Shown: piece by piece, positions 1-10,810 of the stretch
How the letters are laid out: each line of letters begins with the position of its first letter
Numbering within the stretch: position 1 is the stretch's first letter
NCBI GenBank assembly: GCA_965232105.1
Contig: OZ246956.1
Span: forward strand, 4,278,001 to 4,342,000
Source of the DNA: Multivorans sp965232105
GTDB lineage: Bacteria > Acidobacteriota > Thermoanaerobaculia > Multivoradales > Multivoraceae
Length of the DNA stretch: 64,000 nt
Direction: 5' to 3'
Notes under the pieces: generated by a model
Seen by the model: only the letters and a program-made list of their open reading frames with translations
Told to the model about the DNA's origin: nothing
Database searches by the model: none
Program-made: the position numbers and the translations under genes

Positions 1-1120
1 GCTTGCCGTAGTACGAGTAGCTCACCATCGTCGAGACCGCGAACATCATTACGATCAACACCAGGAGTACCCGGCCTGGCGTGCCGAGGGTGCTCTGAAC
101 CGCGTCGGCGGTGAGCGAGACTCCCGAGATCTCGCCGACGGTCTCCAGGCCGCTGGAGAGGATGACGAAGGCGGTGAGAGAGCAGACGACGATCGTGTCG
201 ATGAACGGGCCGAGCATCGCCACCAAGCCCTCGCGCACGGGTTCGTTCGTCTTCGCCGCGCCGTGTGCGAGCGGCGCGGTGCCGAGTCCCGCCTCGTTCG
301 AGAAGGCGGCTCGACGGACACCGGTCATCATCGCTTGCTGGAAACCGATGCCCATCGCGGCGCCCGTCGCGGCCGTGCCGGTGAACGCCTCGCGAAAGAT
401 CCGACCGAACACGTCGATAGCCACGTCGGAGCGGGCGACGAGAATGCAGAGCGCCATTCCCAGGTACAGGAGGCACATCACGGGAACGAAACGGGCCGTC
501 ACCGCGCCGATCCGTTCCACGCCCCCGAAAGCGACCAGGGCGACGAGTCCCACGCAGGCCGCGCCCGTCCAGAGTGGCGGTACCGCGAGCTGCGCCTCCA
601 AGAGTTCCGCTACCTGGTTGCTCTGGAACATCGGCAGGCAGCCGACAAGCCCGAAGGTGCAGAACATGATCGCCAGCGGCTTGAACTTCCGCCCCAGGCC
701 GAGCTCGATCGTGTACATCGGCCCGCCCTGGAGCGCTCCGCGCTCATCTGGACGGCGGTAGATCTGGGACAGCGTGCAGGAGCAGAACTTGGTCGCCATG
801 CCGACGAAAGCAGCCACCCACATCCAGAACACGGCCCCGGCGCCGCCCTGAGTCACCGCGATCGCGACACCGCCGATGTTGCCGACCCCGATCGTGGCCG
901 CCAGAGCCGTCGACAGGGCCTGAAAGTGGCTGATGTGGCCCGGATCGTCGTCGGAGTCGTACTTCCCGAGGGTGACCGCGGTGGCGTGCCCTATGTGGAA
1001 CAGCGGCCGCAGGCGCAAGTAGAGGCAGAAGAAGGCGCCCGAACCGATCAGGAGGACGACCAGGGGCATGCCCCAGGCGTACCCGACGACCACCTCCAGG
1101 AAGCTGTCTAGAGCCTGCAA
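1..1120 (-). CDS. AGCS-family sodium:alanine/glycine symporter (C-terminus cut by window edge)
   Basis: The complement of this stretch reads as a continuous hydrophobic protein of about 370 codons that runs off the left edge. It carries the GALQGGPMYTIE segment typical of the alanine or glycine:cation symporter (AGCS) family, the early ALSTALAATIGVGNIGGVA membrane stretch and the NEAGLGTAPLAHGAAKT segment. The family imports small neutral amino acids with sodium across the inner membrane. The start is uncertain. A TTG at 1118-1120 gives the N-terminus LQALDSFLEVVVGYAWG, matching family N-termini, and an in-frame stop lies just upstream. A GTG at 1093 or ATG at 1070 is also possible, and none has a clear ribosome site. 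The family assignment is firm; the substrate is inferred. Confidence 0.88.
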   Translation of the reverse strand, partial: MQALDSFLEVVVGYAWGMPLVVLLIGSGAFFCLYLRLRPLFHIGHATAVTLGKYDSDDDPGHISHFQALSTALAATIGVGNIGGVAIAVTQGGAGAVFWMWVAAFVGMATKFCSCTLSQIYRRPDERGALQGGPMYTIELGLGRKFKPLAIMFCTFGLVGCLPMFQSNQVAELLEAQLAVPPLWTGAACVGLVALVAFGGVERIGAVTARFVPVMCLLYLGMALCILVARSDVAIDVFGRIFREAFTGTAATGAAMGIGFQQAMMTGVRRAAFSNEAGLGTAPLAHGAAKTNEPVREGLVAMLGPFIDTIVVCSLTAFVILSSGLETVGEISGVSLTADAVQSTLGTPGRVLLVLIVMMFAVSTMVSYSYYGK

Positions 1121-1163
1121 ACGATCACGGTCCGTTCAACGCCGGCCGCCTGTGGCTCAGGTC

Positions 1164-2702
1164 TCACTGCTCCACCAATTCCAGACTCACCGCTTCCAGA
1201 CTCACTGGATCGCGCACCGGCAGCATGGTGACCCCGCCCCCGATCTTGCCCGCGACCTCCGCCATCGTGGCGCGGCCGTCGCTGTCGCCCGGCTCGATCG
1301 CCTCCCAGTCGCCGACGATCAGCATGACGAGCCGGTCTGGCGAGAGGTAGCGCCTGGCCACCCGCTGCACGTCCGCCGTCGTCACGGCCTCGACGTTCTG
1401 CCGGTAGGTCCGCCAGTAACTGTGCGGTCGGCCCAGGAACTCGTCCTGCGCGAATACCTGCGCCACGGCGAGAGCCGAGTCGAAGCTGTTCGGGAAGGTC
1501 TCGACAGCGGCCGCCTTGACCGTCCGGAGCTCGTCCTCGCCGACCGGCTCGGCGCGAATGCGATCGATCTCCTCGAGCGCGATCTTCGCCGCATAGGCCA
1601 CCGTTTCGCTCTTCGACTGGAAGGTGACACTGAGATTCGCGGGCCAGTAGTTGCCGATGCGGAAGTTCGAGTACGCGCCGTAGGCCAGACCTTCGTCCGA
1701 ACGGATCCTCTTCATCAACCGGGTCGTGAAGCCGCCGTTGCCGAGAACACTGTCCATCATCGCCAGGGCGAAGTGATCCGGGCTCCCCCAATCCTGGCGC
1801 TTGAACGTCCGGTGGCCGATCTGCACTCGCCCCTGCGGAATGTCCTGCTGGGCGACGTACACACCCGGCGCGGGCTCGTACGCCGCACCCCGCGGCGGCC
1901 ACGACGCCTGCTGGCGGCCCTCGCCGCCGAAGCGGTCGAGCAGCGCGGACAGCTTGGCGGCGAGTTCGTCGCTGTCGAAGTCTCCGGCTCCTGCTATGAC
2001 CATGTGACCAGGATGCACATAGCCGCGGTGGAAGGCGGCGAGGTCTTCCCGCCCGATCGCCGAGAGCGACGAATCGGTAACGAAACGCGACTCGACGTGG
2101 TCCCGTCCGTAGAGCAGCCACTGACCTTCCCTGCCCGCGACGGAAGCGGGATCGTCGTTGCGCTGCTTCAGGTTCTCCAGTTCGTTCTGCTTCGCGAGAT
2201 CGAGTCGATCGGCATCGAAGCGGGGCTCGCCGAGCATCGAGAAGAACAGGTCCAGGCACTCGTCGAGCATCGTGGACAGACAGTTCATCGACATCCGGCC
2301 ACTCGTGCTTCCGATGAAGGAGGAGAAGTTGCCGGCAACCGCTTCCACCGCCTCATCGAAGGCCTTCGCATCGAGCTCTCCGGCGCCGCCCGTGCGCATC
2401 AGGGCGCCGGTCAGGTCGGCCAGCCCCGCCTGCTCCGCCGGCTCCAGGTACGAACCGATGCGGAGACGCACCGTGATGTCCACCAGCGGCAGCGCGCGGT
2501 CTTCCACCAGGTACGCCGGAACGCCGCCCGCAAGTTCGCGCCGGTAGGAATCGGCATCGGGCAGCTCGAAAGCGAGCGGGCCGTACGTCAGTTCGGCCGG
2601 GTGATCGACGATCTCGGCGCCACTCTGGGCGCCGCCGGGAACGGCCAGCCCCACAAACAGCGCAAGGACGGACAGGGTCCTCAGTTGCGGACGGTTGATC
2701 AT
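1164..2702 (-). CDS. Secreted M16-family peptidase-like protein lacking the zinc motif (non-catalytic partner)
   Basis: A 512-aa protein with an N-terminal signal peptide (MINRPQLRTLSVLALFVGLAVPGGAQ) and the two-lobe arrangement of M16 peptidases. Where the active subunit has HxxEH, this one reads GLADLTGALMRTGG, so it cannot bind zinc in the usual way. It keeps the C-terminal-lobe segment LAYGAYSNFR, typical of the substrate-binding half. Its ATG overlaps the stop of the upstream active subunit by four bases (ATGA), so translation is coupled. Paired active and inactive M16 subunits forming a periplasmic heterodimer are well known (M16B type). I infer that this protein is the partner that closes the chamber around peptides, and its absence of HxxEH supports that role. 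Confidence 0.9.
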   Translation of the reverse strand: MINRPQLRTLSVLALFVGLAVPGGAQSGAEIVDHPAELTYGPLAFELPDADSYRRELAGGVPAYLVEDRALPLVDITVRLRIGSYLEPAEQAGLADLTGALMRTGGAGELDAKAFDEAVEAVAGNFSSFIGSTSGRMSMNCLSTMLDECLDLFFSMLGEPRFDADRLDLAKQNELENLKQRNDDPASVAGREGQWLLYGRDHVESRFVTDSSLSAIGREDLAAFHRGYVHPGHMVIAGAGDFDSDELAAKLSALLDRFGGEGRQQASWPPRGAAYEPAPGVYVAQQDIPQGRVQIGHRTFKRQDWGSPDHFALAMMDSVLGNGGFTTRLMKRIRSDEGLAYGAYSNFRIGNYWPANLSVTFQSKSETVAYAAKIALEEIDRIRAEPVGEDELRTVKAAAVETFPNSFDSALAVAQVFAQDEFLGRPHSYWRTYRQNVEAVTTADVQRVARRYLSPDRLVMLIVGDWEAIEPGDSDGRATMAEVAGKIGGGVTMLPVRDPVSLEAVSLELVEQ

Positions 2703-4531
2703 TCCTCACCTCCGTCGTCTTCCCGCAGTTCGGCGAGCCGGTCCTCGATCACACCCCGCATCCACTCGATAGCGGGCCGCATCTCGTCCGGCACCTGACC
2801 CGCCTGGGAATCGACCTGCTGCAGAACCGCCTCCAGTTGGGCCGGGTCCTCGATCGCCTGGATCGCCTCCGCCTGGGACAGGAGAGCCGTCCGCATCTCC
2901 GGCGGCAGGGCCTCCAGCTCGGCGGGCGTCTCCCGCGCCTCCGTGCCCGCCTTGCGGTAGTACAGGCTGACCAGGCGCTTCGACGGCTCGAAGTATCTGG
3001 CCGCCACCCGCTGCACCTCCTCCGCGGTGACCCGGTTCGTGCGCGCCGCGACCGTGTTCAGGTACCGCCAGTCGCCCAGCGCGTCCATGACGGCCAACTG
3101 GATCATCAGGAAGAACGGATCCCGAAGTTGACGGTAGGTGTCGGCCGACACCCGGTTCTTGACCTTGGCCAGTTCGTCTTCAGGCACTCGCTCGGCGATC
3201 AGTTCCGCGACGATCCCGTCCCAGGCGGCCAGGAGCTGCTCAGGCGTGGCATCTCCCTTCGTCTCGGCGCGCACGTTGAACACGCCGGCGTACTTCCTCG
3301 CCTCGAAGAAAGCGCTGGCGCTGGACGCGATCTCGACGCCTTCGACGATCTCCTCGTACAGGCGCCCGGTGCGGCCGTTCAGGACGCCCGCGATGACGTC
3401 GAGCGCGTAGCCGTCCGCGTGGCCGAACGGCGCCGCGTGATAGCGGACCTGAAGTTGCGGCTGACAGTCGCACTCCGCGGTCAGCCGCTTCTCCGCCAGT
3501 TGCTCGCCCTCGAGGGTGACGACGTCGGGAGCCTCGTGCTGGCCCCGTTCCAGGCGGCCGAAGTACCGTTCGGCCAGTTCCCGGACCTCGGCCGGGTCGA
3601 AGTTGCCGACCAGCACCCCGGTCAGGTTGTTCGGCGCGTAGTAGGTGGCGAAGAACTCGTCGGCCTGGGCCTTGCTGATGACTTCCAGGTCGGACGGCCA
3701 GCCGATGACCGGCCAACTGTACGGGTGGGACTGCCAGAACATCGCGTCCGCCTGCTCGTCGTAGCGGCCCGTCGGCGTCGATTCGGTGCGCAGGCGGCGC
3801 TCTTCATAGACCACGTCGCGCTCGGCGTAGAACTCCCTGAACACCGGATTGAGCAGCCGGTCCGACTCGAGCCAGAACCAGAGTTCGAGCCGGTTTGCCG
3901 GCAACTGGTTGATGTAGACCGTGAAGTCGTTGCTGGTGAAGGCGTTGAGGCTGGTCCCTCCGCCGTCCGTGTAGACCTTGTCCAGCTCGTCCTTGACCAT
4001 GAGTCCCCGCTGCTCCTCGACGAGTTCCTGGAACTCCGCCCGCAGGGCGTTCAGGGCGTCGGTGCGGTGGGCCGGATCGTAGGGGTCGTCGATCTCGCCC
4101 AGCCTGTAGCGACGACGCTGCTCCCGCAGTTCGGCGCGGATCTTCTCCTGGACCGACTCCTGCTCCGCGATGATCTCAAGGTCCCGCTCGATGTCCGTCG
4201 TGCCGATCGTGTGGGTGCCCTTGAACATCATGTGCTCGAAGAAGTGGGCGAGACCGGTGATTCCCGGCCGCTCGTTCGCCGAGCCCACGTGGGCCGCCCA
4301 GGCGGCCGCCACCGTCGTCAGCTCCGGGCGCCTGACGAGCAGGAAGCGCATGCCGTTGTCCAGTTCGAACTCCTCGACCGGCACCGCCGCCGCAGTGGCG
4401 GCGTCCTGCGCCCCGACACCGACCGGAGCGACGAGCGGCAAGGCAAGTGCGACCGTCGCGACCAGCATCGAGCCGGCAACCCCCGCTCCGCCGCCGTTGT
4501 CAGAAAACCTGCTCAAGACCGGTTCCTCCAT
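2699..4531 (-). CDS. Secreted M16-family zinc metallopeptidase (catalytic subunit)
   Basis: A 610-aa pitrilysin-type peptidase. After a long signal region ending near VGVGAQ (residue ~42) comes the inverted zinc motif HFFEH at residues 96-100, within the typical GITGLAHFFEHMMFKGT context. A WFWLESDRL helix and YEERR segment follow where the third zinc ligand region lies. The reading frame stays open another 28 codons upstream, but the ATG at 4531 is preceded by a purine-rich site and gives a proper signal peptide, so I chose it. The gene is the first of a two-gene unit with the inactive partner. The family degrades peptides and small unfolded proteins; the natural substrate is unknown. It diverges from groES. 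Confidence 0.92.
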   Translation of the reverse strand: MEEPVLSRFSDNGGGAGVAGSMLVATVALALPLVAPVGVGAQDAATAAAVPVEEFELDNGMRFLLVRRPELTTVAAAWAAHVGSANERPGITGLAHFFEHMMFKGTHTIGTTDIERDLEIIAEQESVQEKIRAELREQRRRYRLGEIDDPYDPAHRTDALNALRAEFQELVEEQRGLMVKDELDKVYTDGGGTSLNAFTSNDFTVYINQLPANRLELWFWLESDRLLNPVFREFYAERDVVYEERRLRTESTPTGRYDEQADAMFWQSHPYSWPVIGWPSDLEVISKAQADEFFATYYAPNNLTGVLVGNFDPAEVRELAERYFGRLERGQHEAPDVVTLEGEQLAEKRLTAECDCQPQLQVRYHAAPFGHADGYALDVIAGVLNGRTGRLYEEIVEGVEIASSASAFFEARKYAGVFNVRAETKGDATPEQLLAAWDGIVAELIAERVPEDELAKVKNRVSADTYRQLRDPFFLMIQLAVMDALGDWRYLNTVAARTNRVTAEEVQRVAARYFEPSKRLVSLYYRKAGTEARETPAELEALPPEMRTALLSQAEAIQAIEDPAQLEAVLQQVDSQAGQVPDEMRPAIEWMRGVIEDRLAELREDDGGEE

Positions 4532-4661
4532 CTCTGGTCCCTGGACCCGCGCCGCGCGCGGATGTCCGGCGCGCGACCCGGAGACTCTACCGCCTCGACC
4601 GCAACGGCGCCGCACCGGCGGCCCCTCAGGGTCGCCGAAAGACGTGAGAGGTCACGAGAAG

Positions 4662-4691
4662 TTGACATTCGCCCCGCAGCCCCCCTATTGT
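4662..4691 (+). promoter_or_regulatory. Sigma-70-like promoter of groES-groEL
   Basis: TTGACA at 4662-4667 and TATTGT at 4686-4691 are separated by 18 bp and point towards groES. The -10 element abuts the CIRCE operator, so a bound repressor would block polymerase. Confidence 0.75.
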
Positions 4692-4717
4692 TAGCACTCG
4701 TGCGGGACGAGTGCTGA
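4691..4717 (+). promoter_or_regulatory. CIRCE operator (HrcA binding site)
   Basis: TTAGCACTC (4691-4699), nine spacer bases, then GAGTGCTGA (4709-4717). This matches the CIRCE consensus TTAGCACTC-N9-GAGTGCTAA with a single mismatch in the second arm. CIRCE is the target of the heat-shock repressor HrcA, so groESL here is predicted to be induced by heat through loss of HrcA binding. hrcA itself is not in this window. Confidence 0.95.
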
Positions 4718-4827
4718 CAGCGACTGCCGAAAGAGCCGGCGACTCCGGCTTCCGCAGCCTCGCACAGCAAGTCGACCAACCGCAACGAGCACATCCCACC
4801 GACACCAACCCAAGGAGGAGTTTGCTG

Positions 4828-5115
4828 GTGAGTGTACGTCCGCTTCATGACCGGGTTCTCGTCAAGAGGCTCGAGGAGGAGGAGCAGGTCCGGGGAGGCA
4901 TCATCATCCCGGACGCTGCGAAGGAGAAGCCGCAGGAGGCCGAGGTAGTCGCCGTCGGTCCCGGCAAGGTACAGGACAACGGCGAGCGTTCCGCGCTCGA
5001 CGTCAGCGTCGGTGACCGCGTACTGATCGGAAAGTACTCGGGCAGCGACATCAAGATCGACGACGAAGACATGGTCATCCTCCGCGAGGACGAGATCCTC
5101 GCGGTCGTGGAATAG
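4828..5115 (+). CDS. groES: Co-chaperonin GroES
   Basis: A 95-aa Hsp10 starting MSVRPLHDRVLVKR and containing the mobile loop (EEEEQVRGGIIIPDAAKEKPQEAEVVAVGPG) that docks onto GroEL, plus the C-terminal strand DEDMVILREDEILAVVE. It caps the GroEL folding chamber in the cytoplasm. The start is GTG at 4828: an AAGGAGGAG ribosome site ends seven bases upstream, and the length then matches the family. The longer frame upstream runs through the CIRCE operator and is not coding. It lies 30 bp ahead of groEL in one operon under CIRCE control. Confidence 0.97.
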   Translation: MSVRPLHDRVLVKRLEEEEQVRGGIIIPDAAKEKPQEAEVVAVGPGKVQDNGERSALDVSVGDRVLIGKYSGSDIKIDDEDMVILREDEILAVVE

Positions 5116-5145
5116 ACCGGAACCGAAGGCTGGAGAACAAGATAC

Positions 5146-6783
<1,638 letters not shown>

Positions 6784-6830
6784 GCAAGCCGGCTACAACA
6801 GCGCGTCCCGGGACTCTCGGGAACAACTCG

Positions 6831-6863
6831 AAGGGCGGCCATCCTGGCCGCCCTTCCTTTTCC
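6831..6863 (+). terminator. Intrinsic terminator after groEL
   Basis: A perfect 10-bp stem AAGGGCGGCC / GGCCGCCCTT with loop ATCCT (6831-6855) is followed by CCTTTTCC. It sits 48 bp past the groEL stop and separates the operon from the convergent ABC ATPase gene. The stretch from 6864 to 6973 shows nothing recognisable. Confidence 0.85.
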
Positions 6864-6973
6864 TGGCGAAGCGTGTGTGGAGAGCTGACCAGAAGACAGC
6901 CGCCTGCACCACGCCGCTCGGACGGGCCGAGTTCGATCGTCGGCCGATGCCGATCCGGGCGGCGACGCCCCAC

Positions 6974-7684
6974 TCAGGTCTCAACCATCGTCTCCAAGTA
7001 GACCTGTTCCAGGTTCGCCCGATCCAGCGCCGGCCGATCCAGCACCGTTTCCATCCGCCCCTTGCGCATGATGCCGACCCGGTCGCAGAGCTGCTGGGCG
7101 CGGAAGATGTCGTGAGTGCACATCAAGATCGCGGCGCCTTGCTCACGCATGCCGTTCAGCAGTGCGAGCAGATCGGCGGCGGCCTTCGGATCCAGCCCCG
7201 AAGTCGGCTCGTCCAAGAGAACCGCTGGAGCTTCACGCACCAACGAGATGGCGAGCCCCGTCTTCTGCCGCATTCCCTTGGAGAAGCTGGAAACTCGCCG
7301 ATCGAGATCCTCTCCCGCAAGGCCCACGCTTAGCAACGCATCGCGGACGCGTTCCCGACCCGGCGCCTCTCCGAGACCCACGGAGCTGAAGAACTCGACG
7401 TTCTGGACCGCCGTCAACGTGGGATAGAGCGCCACGTTCTCCGGGATGAGTTCCACGAAGCGCTTCGCCTTGCGGGGCTCGGTGGCGACCTCGATGTCGT
7501 TGATCAGCGCCCTGCCGCATGTGGGTTGGATGAAGTCGAGAAACAAGTTAACCGTCGTCGTCTTGCCGGCGCCGTTGGGGCCGAGGAGGCCGAAGATCTC
7601 GCCTTCGTCAACCTTGAAGCTCACTCCGTCGACGGCCTTCGTACCGTCCTTGAACTCCATCATGAGGTCGATCGCCTGAATCAT
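6974..7684 (-). CDS. ABC transporter ATP-binding protein (ABC-2 type exporter)
   Basis: A 236-aa nucleotide-binding subunit: Walker A GPNGAGKT near residue 36, Q-loop region, signature FSKGMRQK (S-x-G-M/Q type), Walker B AVLLDEPTSG and the switch histidine in CTHD. The pattern is that of ATPases of ABC-2/Nos/Gld-type exporters. ATG at 7684 is used; a GTG lies one codon before it. It is the last gene of a seven-gene minus-strand run that supplies two ABC-2 permeases and a large NEW3-domain membrane protein, so I infer that it energises that complex. The substrate is unknown; the nearby secreted Cys-rich peptide is a candidate, but such peptides carry Sec-type signals, so the exporter may act on something else. 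Confidence 0.9.
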   Translation of the reverse strand: MIQAIDLMMEFKDGTKAVDGVSFKVDEGEIFGLLGPNGAGKTTTVNLFLDFIQPTCGRALINDIEVATEPRKAKRFVELIPENVALYPTLTAVQNVEFFSSVGLGEAPGRERVRDALLSVGLAGEDLDRRVSSFSKGMRQKTGLAISLVREAPAVLLDEPTSGLDPKAAADLLALLNGMREQGAAILMCTHDIFRAQQLCDRVGIMRKGRMETVLDRPALDRANLEQVYLETMVET

Positions 7685-7703
7685 CACTGGCTTCCCTTGG
7701 CGC

Positions 7704-9332
7704 TCACCGCCGGCTCAGAGCAATACCGCCCCGGACCAGGGCGAAGAGCACGACGGCCGTCACAAACACCAACGCCAGAAGCAGCCATGGGTTCCCCGCT
7801 GCCGTGACGTGAAGGCGCAACGTTTTCGGCCCGCTCTCGACCAACCGGTTACCAGCCAAACTTCGCACCCGAATCGTGCCCTCGTAGTCGCCCAGAACCA
7901 CCTCCGGCGGTGGCGCCAAGACGACGGTCGCCGACTGTGTCGCACCGGGCGCCAGCGACGGCAGCAGCGCCGGCGCTACTTCCGCTTGCCAGCCGAACGG
8001 CAGATCGACCGAGAGTGCCACTTGCTCCAGCGTCCGGCTCCCCGGATTCACGACCCGGATCTCAAACGAGAGCGACTCGCCCCGATTCACTTCGTGATAG
8101 AGGTTCGCAGCCTCGACGTTGAGATCGGCGACGCCCCGCGGGATCACCGCGAGGTCGAGCCGGCCAGCCGCGACGCTGGTGCTCCCGCCAGCACCGCCAG
8201 CCCGGGCGAAGAGAACCGAGAACGGAATGGCGCGGTCCGGCGAGACACTCGCAGTCGGGCGAGCCGGCATGGTCAGTTTGAGCTGCAGCTTTCGATCGGT
8301 CACGCCCTCCGGGAAGAACAACTGACTGAGAACTGCTCCCGAATCAGGGTCTGCGGCCTGGAGCGCGACTTCCGGCGGCAGATCCTCCGACTCGATCTCG
8401 TAGCTGATGCTCGAATCGTCGAACCGTTCAAGGCTTAACTCGAACACAGCCTCGGTACCCAATTCGGCATCGAGGGTGATCTGGTCCGCGCGCACCAGAA
8501 GCGGCCCGTGGGCGCCGGCGCGCTTGCCCAGCAGCACCTGCCGCTCATGGACACGGTCGTTGTAGCGCAGTTGCACGAGCAGTTCCTGGACGTCAGGCAA
8601 CAGCAACCCGAAGTCGACAAGGACCGGCTCATCGAAACGTAAAAGCGGAATGCGATGCTCGTAAGGCACCGAGACGATGGTCGGCTCGAGCAGAACACCC
8701 TCGCTGCTGTAGCCCCGCGTGGTCTTGAGGCTGACCACGGCGTTCGAGACACCTTCGAGAGCCGGCAGTTCGAGGCGGCTACCGTCTGCGTCTTCCGGGA
8801 CGGCAGCGTCGAGTCCGACAGACCATCGAGCGACGAGTTCGATTTCCACTCGCACTCCCCCACCTTGACTGTCCTGGCTTCCGGCCTGTTGGTACTTCCT
8901 CGCCGCACGGAGCACGACCTCTGGGTCGGCGAGGGCCATCCGAAGCCAGGCCCGCCTCATCGCAATGTCCGCCAAGCGAAGTCGCGCATCCTCACGCTCG
9001 AGTTCGGCTTGGGAAATCAGGCCGTTCTGCTGGAGCTCTGTCGCGCGTTCAAGCTCCTTTTCGGCTTCCTCGTGGCCAATCCGGGCCTCCACGAAGGCGA
9101 GGCGGCGCTCCTCCGCGTTCCCGACCGCCGCTCCACCGCCCTGCGCCGCGGGCTGTGCCTGACCGACGCCCGAGGCCGAGGCAAGAACCACGATAGACAG
9201 GGCGATGACGCCGCTTGGCCCTCGGGCCGCCGGCGCCCTGGCGTTCTGTCGCATTGCGGACGCAAGTGCCGAGTCGAGGCAGCGGTCTTCCCTACTCTCC
9301 GACCAACCGACCATCCGCAATGTCCAGTTCAT
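7704..9332 (-). CDS. NEW3/CARDB-like extracytoplasmic protein with coiled coil and C-terminal membrane anchor
   Basis: A 542-aa protein. The start MNWTLRMVGW at 9332 overlaps the stop of the upstream permease (ATGA). A hydrophobic signal segment (GVIALSIVVLASASGVGQAQ) is followed by a charged coiled-coil-like stretch (AEERRLAFVEARIGHEEAEKEL and beyond, residues ~65-130), several beta-sandwich segments, a module resembling the NPCBM-associated NEW3 domain (LSFEIRVVNPGSRTLEQVALSV, residues ~410-500), and a final membrane helix (WLLLALVFVTAVVLFALV) with an RR tail. It lies between the permeases and the ATPase, which suggests an accessory subunit exposed outside the inner membrane. No catalytic residues are recognised. 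Confidence 0.75.
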   Translation of the reverse strand: MNWTLRMVGWSESREDRCLDSALASAMRQNARAPAARGPSGVIALSIVVLASASGVGQAQPAAQGGGAAVGNAEERRLAFVEARIGHEEAEKELERATELQQNGLISQAELEREDARLRLADIAMRRAWLRMALADPEVVLRAARKYQQAGSQDSQGGGVRVEIELVARWSVGLDAAVPEDADGSRLELPALEGVSNAVVSLKTTRGYSSEGVLLEPTIVSVPYEHRIPLLRFDEPVLVDFGLLLPDVQELLVQLRYNDRVHERQVLLGKRAGAHGPLLVRADQITLDAELGTEAVFELSLERFDDSSISYEIESEDLPPEVALQAADPDSGAVLSQLFFPEGVTDRKLQLKLTMPARPTASVSPDRAIPFSVLFARAGGAGGSTSVAAGRLDLAVIPRGVADLNVEAANLYHEVNRGESLSFEIRVVNPGSRTLEQVALSVDLPFGWQAEVAPALLPSLAPGATQSATVVLAPPPEVVLGDYEGTIRVRSLAGNRLVESGPKTLRLHVTAAGNPWLLLALVFVTAVVLFALVRGGIALSRR

Positions 9333-10810
9333 CGGCAATCGTACCTCGCGAAGCGCCACAAAACGAACGACAAGGCCAGGGTGACGAATAGGAACAGCCA
9401 CAGCAGATCCGGCACCGCTCGCGCCACCAGCCCTGCGACAGACGGCTCCCGCCACTCAAACCGGGGAAACGCCTCGGCGGGAACCGCCACTTCCGAGTAG
9501 TCGAGGCGGCTCAGGGCGCGCAGTTCGTACTCCCGGCCTTCGTCGTCGACGTCTTTCGCCGATGGACCGTTCTCGCGCGCCTCGTCGCGACGCAGTTTCC
9601 TCTGCTCCAACACGAAGGATGTAAAGACCGGCTCAAACCGCTCAACCTGGCGAAGAAACTCGCTCCTGCCGCTCCACCCGGCGAGCGTGATCCGGTCCAG
9701 AGACGCGCTCAGCAAGGCATGGGGTGAAAGGACGCTCCAGCGGTCGACCCACTTCTCCTGGACCGACGACTGCAACAGGTAGTCCCGCCGAAGGTCCGCA
9801 TAGCCACGCTCCATCTCCGCCAGCGCGACCTCCTGTTCCGACCACATCTCCGCCTCCAGCGTTGCGATTCGGCGCCGCTTCTCCTCGGCCGAGATTCCGG
9901 GCGTTCTCACGATCTCGGTCAGGGGCCGGGAAGAGACACCAAGCCTCCACATGAAGTCGCTCTCATGCAGTTGGACGTTGCTTCGAAAGTCCATCTCGGA
10001 CGGCAGCGGATGCAGGCGCGATCCCAGCACCGCGACAAGACCCGGAACCGCAAGCGCCAGCAGCACCCAGGCACCGAGGGCCCGCTGCAGCGCCGCCTGC
10101 GGCCGGGTCGTGCTTACTGAAGCCGCCACACCCAACAAGACGCTGAACAGCAGGAACGACAGGATCTCGACCAACGCCAACGCCACCACACCTCCTTCGA
10201 ACCAACTCACGGCCAAGCCGCCACCGACGGCCAGTGCGAGCGCCGCCAAGACGCCTAGTACCAGAGAACCGGCTACCACCAGCCAACCGGCGCAGATCTT
10301 GCTCACAATCAGCGACAGCCTCCCGATCGGCCGACTGGCAACGACCCGCAACGTGCCGGAGGCCTTCTCCCCGGCGACCGCGTCGTAGCTGAGCGCCACC
10401 GCCATCAGGCTGTAGAAGGTCAGGATCACGATGCTCCAGTCGAACGGCTCGGTCGCTACCGTCCAGGAGCGCTCTTCAGGCGGGGCCTGCGGAACATCCA
10501 CGAGGTGCGCCTGGAGAACCGCCGCCTCGTCCCACTGCTCGCGAGGGGTCGCCCGAAGAAAACCCAGGAGAGAGTATGGCCTCGGAACCACCATCTTCTC
10601 CAGGTTGGCCGAGCGCTCCGCCTCCAGCGACAGTCGCGACCACCTGGCACGGCGCTCCTCGAAGTCGCCAAGGTAGGCGAGCGATGCGATCGTCAACAGC
10701 ACGGGGCCGCCAACAACCAGCACCAGCAGGCGATAGTCCCGGAGGTGCCGGGCCAGTTCGCAGCGGATGATCGGTACAAGCACCAGGAGATCGTCCAGCC
10801 GGCACGGCAC
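9329..10810 (-). CDS. ABC-2 type permease with large extracytoplasmic loop (DUF3526-like)
   Basis: A 493-aa membrane protein: one N-terminal helix (LLVLVVGGPVLLTIASLAYLG), a soluble region, a block of five or so helices in the middle (including WSIVILTFYSLMAVALSYDAVAGEKASGTLRVV, a typical ABC-2 coupling segment), a second charged soluble region of about 180 residues, and a C-terminal helix. This order fits ABC-2 permeases of the DUF3526 type. The start is probably GTG at 10810, directly after the TAG of the preceding permease gene, with a GTG nine codons later as an alternative. It pairs with that permease and with the ATPase two genes downstream. Confidence 0.82.
   Translation of the reverse strand: MPCRLDDLLVLVPIIRCELARHLRDYRLLVLVVGGPVLLTIASLAYLGDFEERRARWSRLSLEAERSANLEKMVVPRPYSLLGFLRATPREQWDEAAVLQAHLVDVPQAPPEERSWTVATEPFDWSIVILTFYSLMAVALSYDAVAGEKASGTLRVVASRPIGRLSLIVSKICAGWLVVAGSLVLGVLAALALAVGGGLAVSWFEGGVVALALVEILSFLLFSVLLGVAASVSTTRPQAALQRALGAWVLLALAVPGLVAVLGSRLHPLPSEMDFRSNVQLHESDFMWRLGVSSRPLTEIVRTPGISAEEKRRRIATLEAEMWSEQEVALAEMERGYADLRRDYLLQSSVQEKWVDRWSVLSPHALLSASLDRITLAGWSGRSEFLRQVERFEPVFTSFVLEQRKLRRDEARENGPSAKDVDDEGREYELRALSRLDYSEVAVPAEAFPRFEWREPSVAGLVARAVPDLLWLFLFVTLALSFVLWRFARYDCR

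Noticed and set aside
4711..4827. Upstream extension of the groES frame beginning at 4711
   Set aside because: It would start inside the CIRCE operator; the GTG at 4828 has the ribosome site and gives the normal GroES length.
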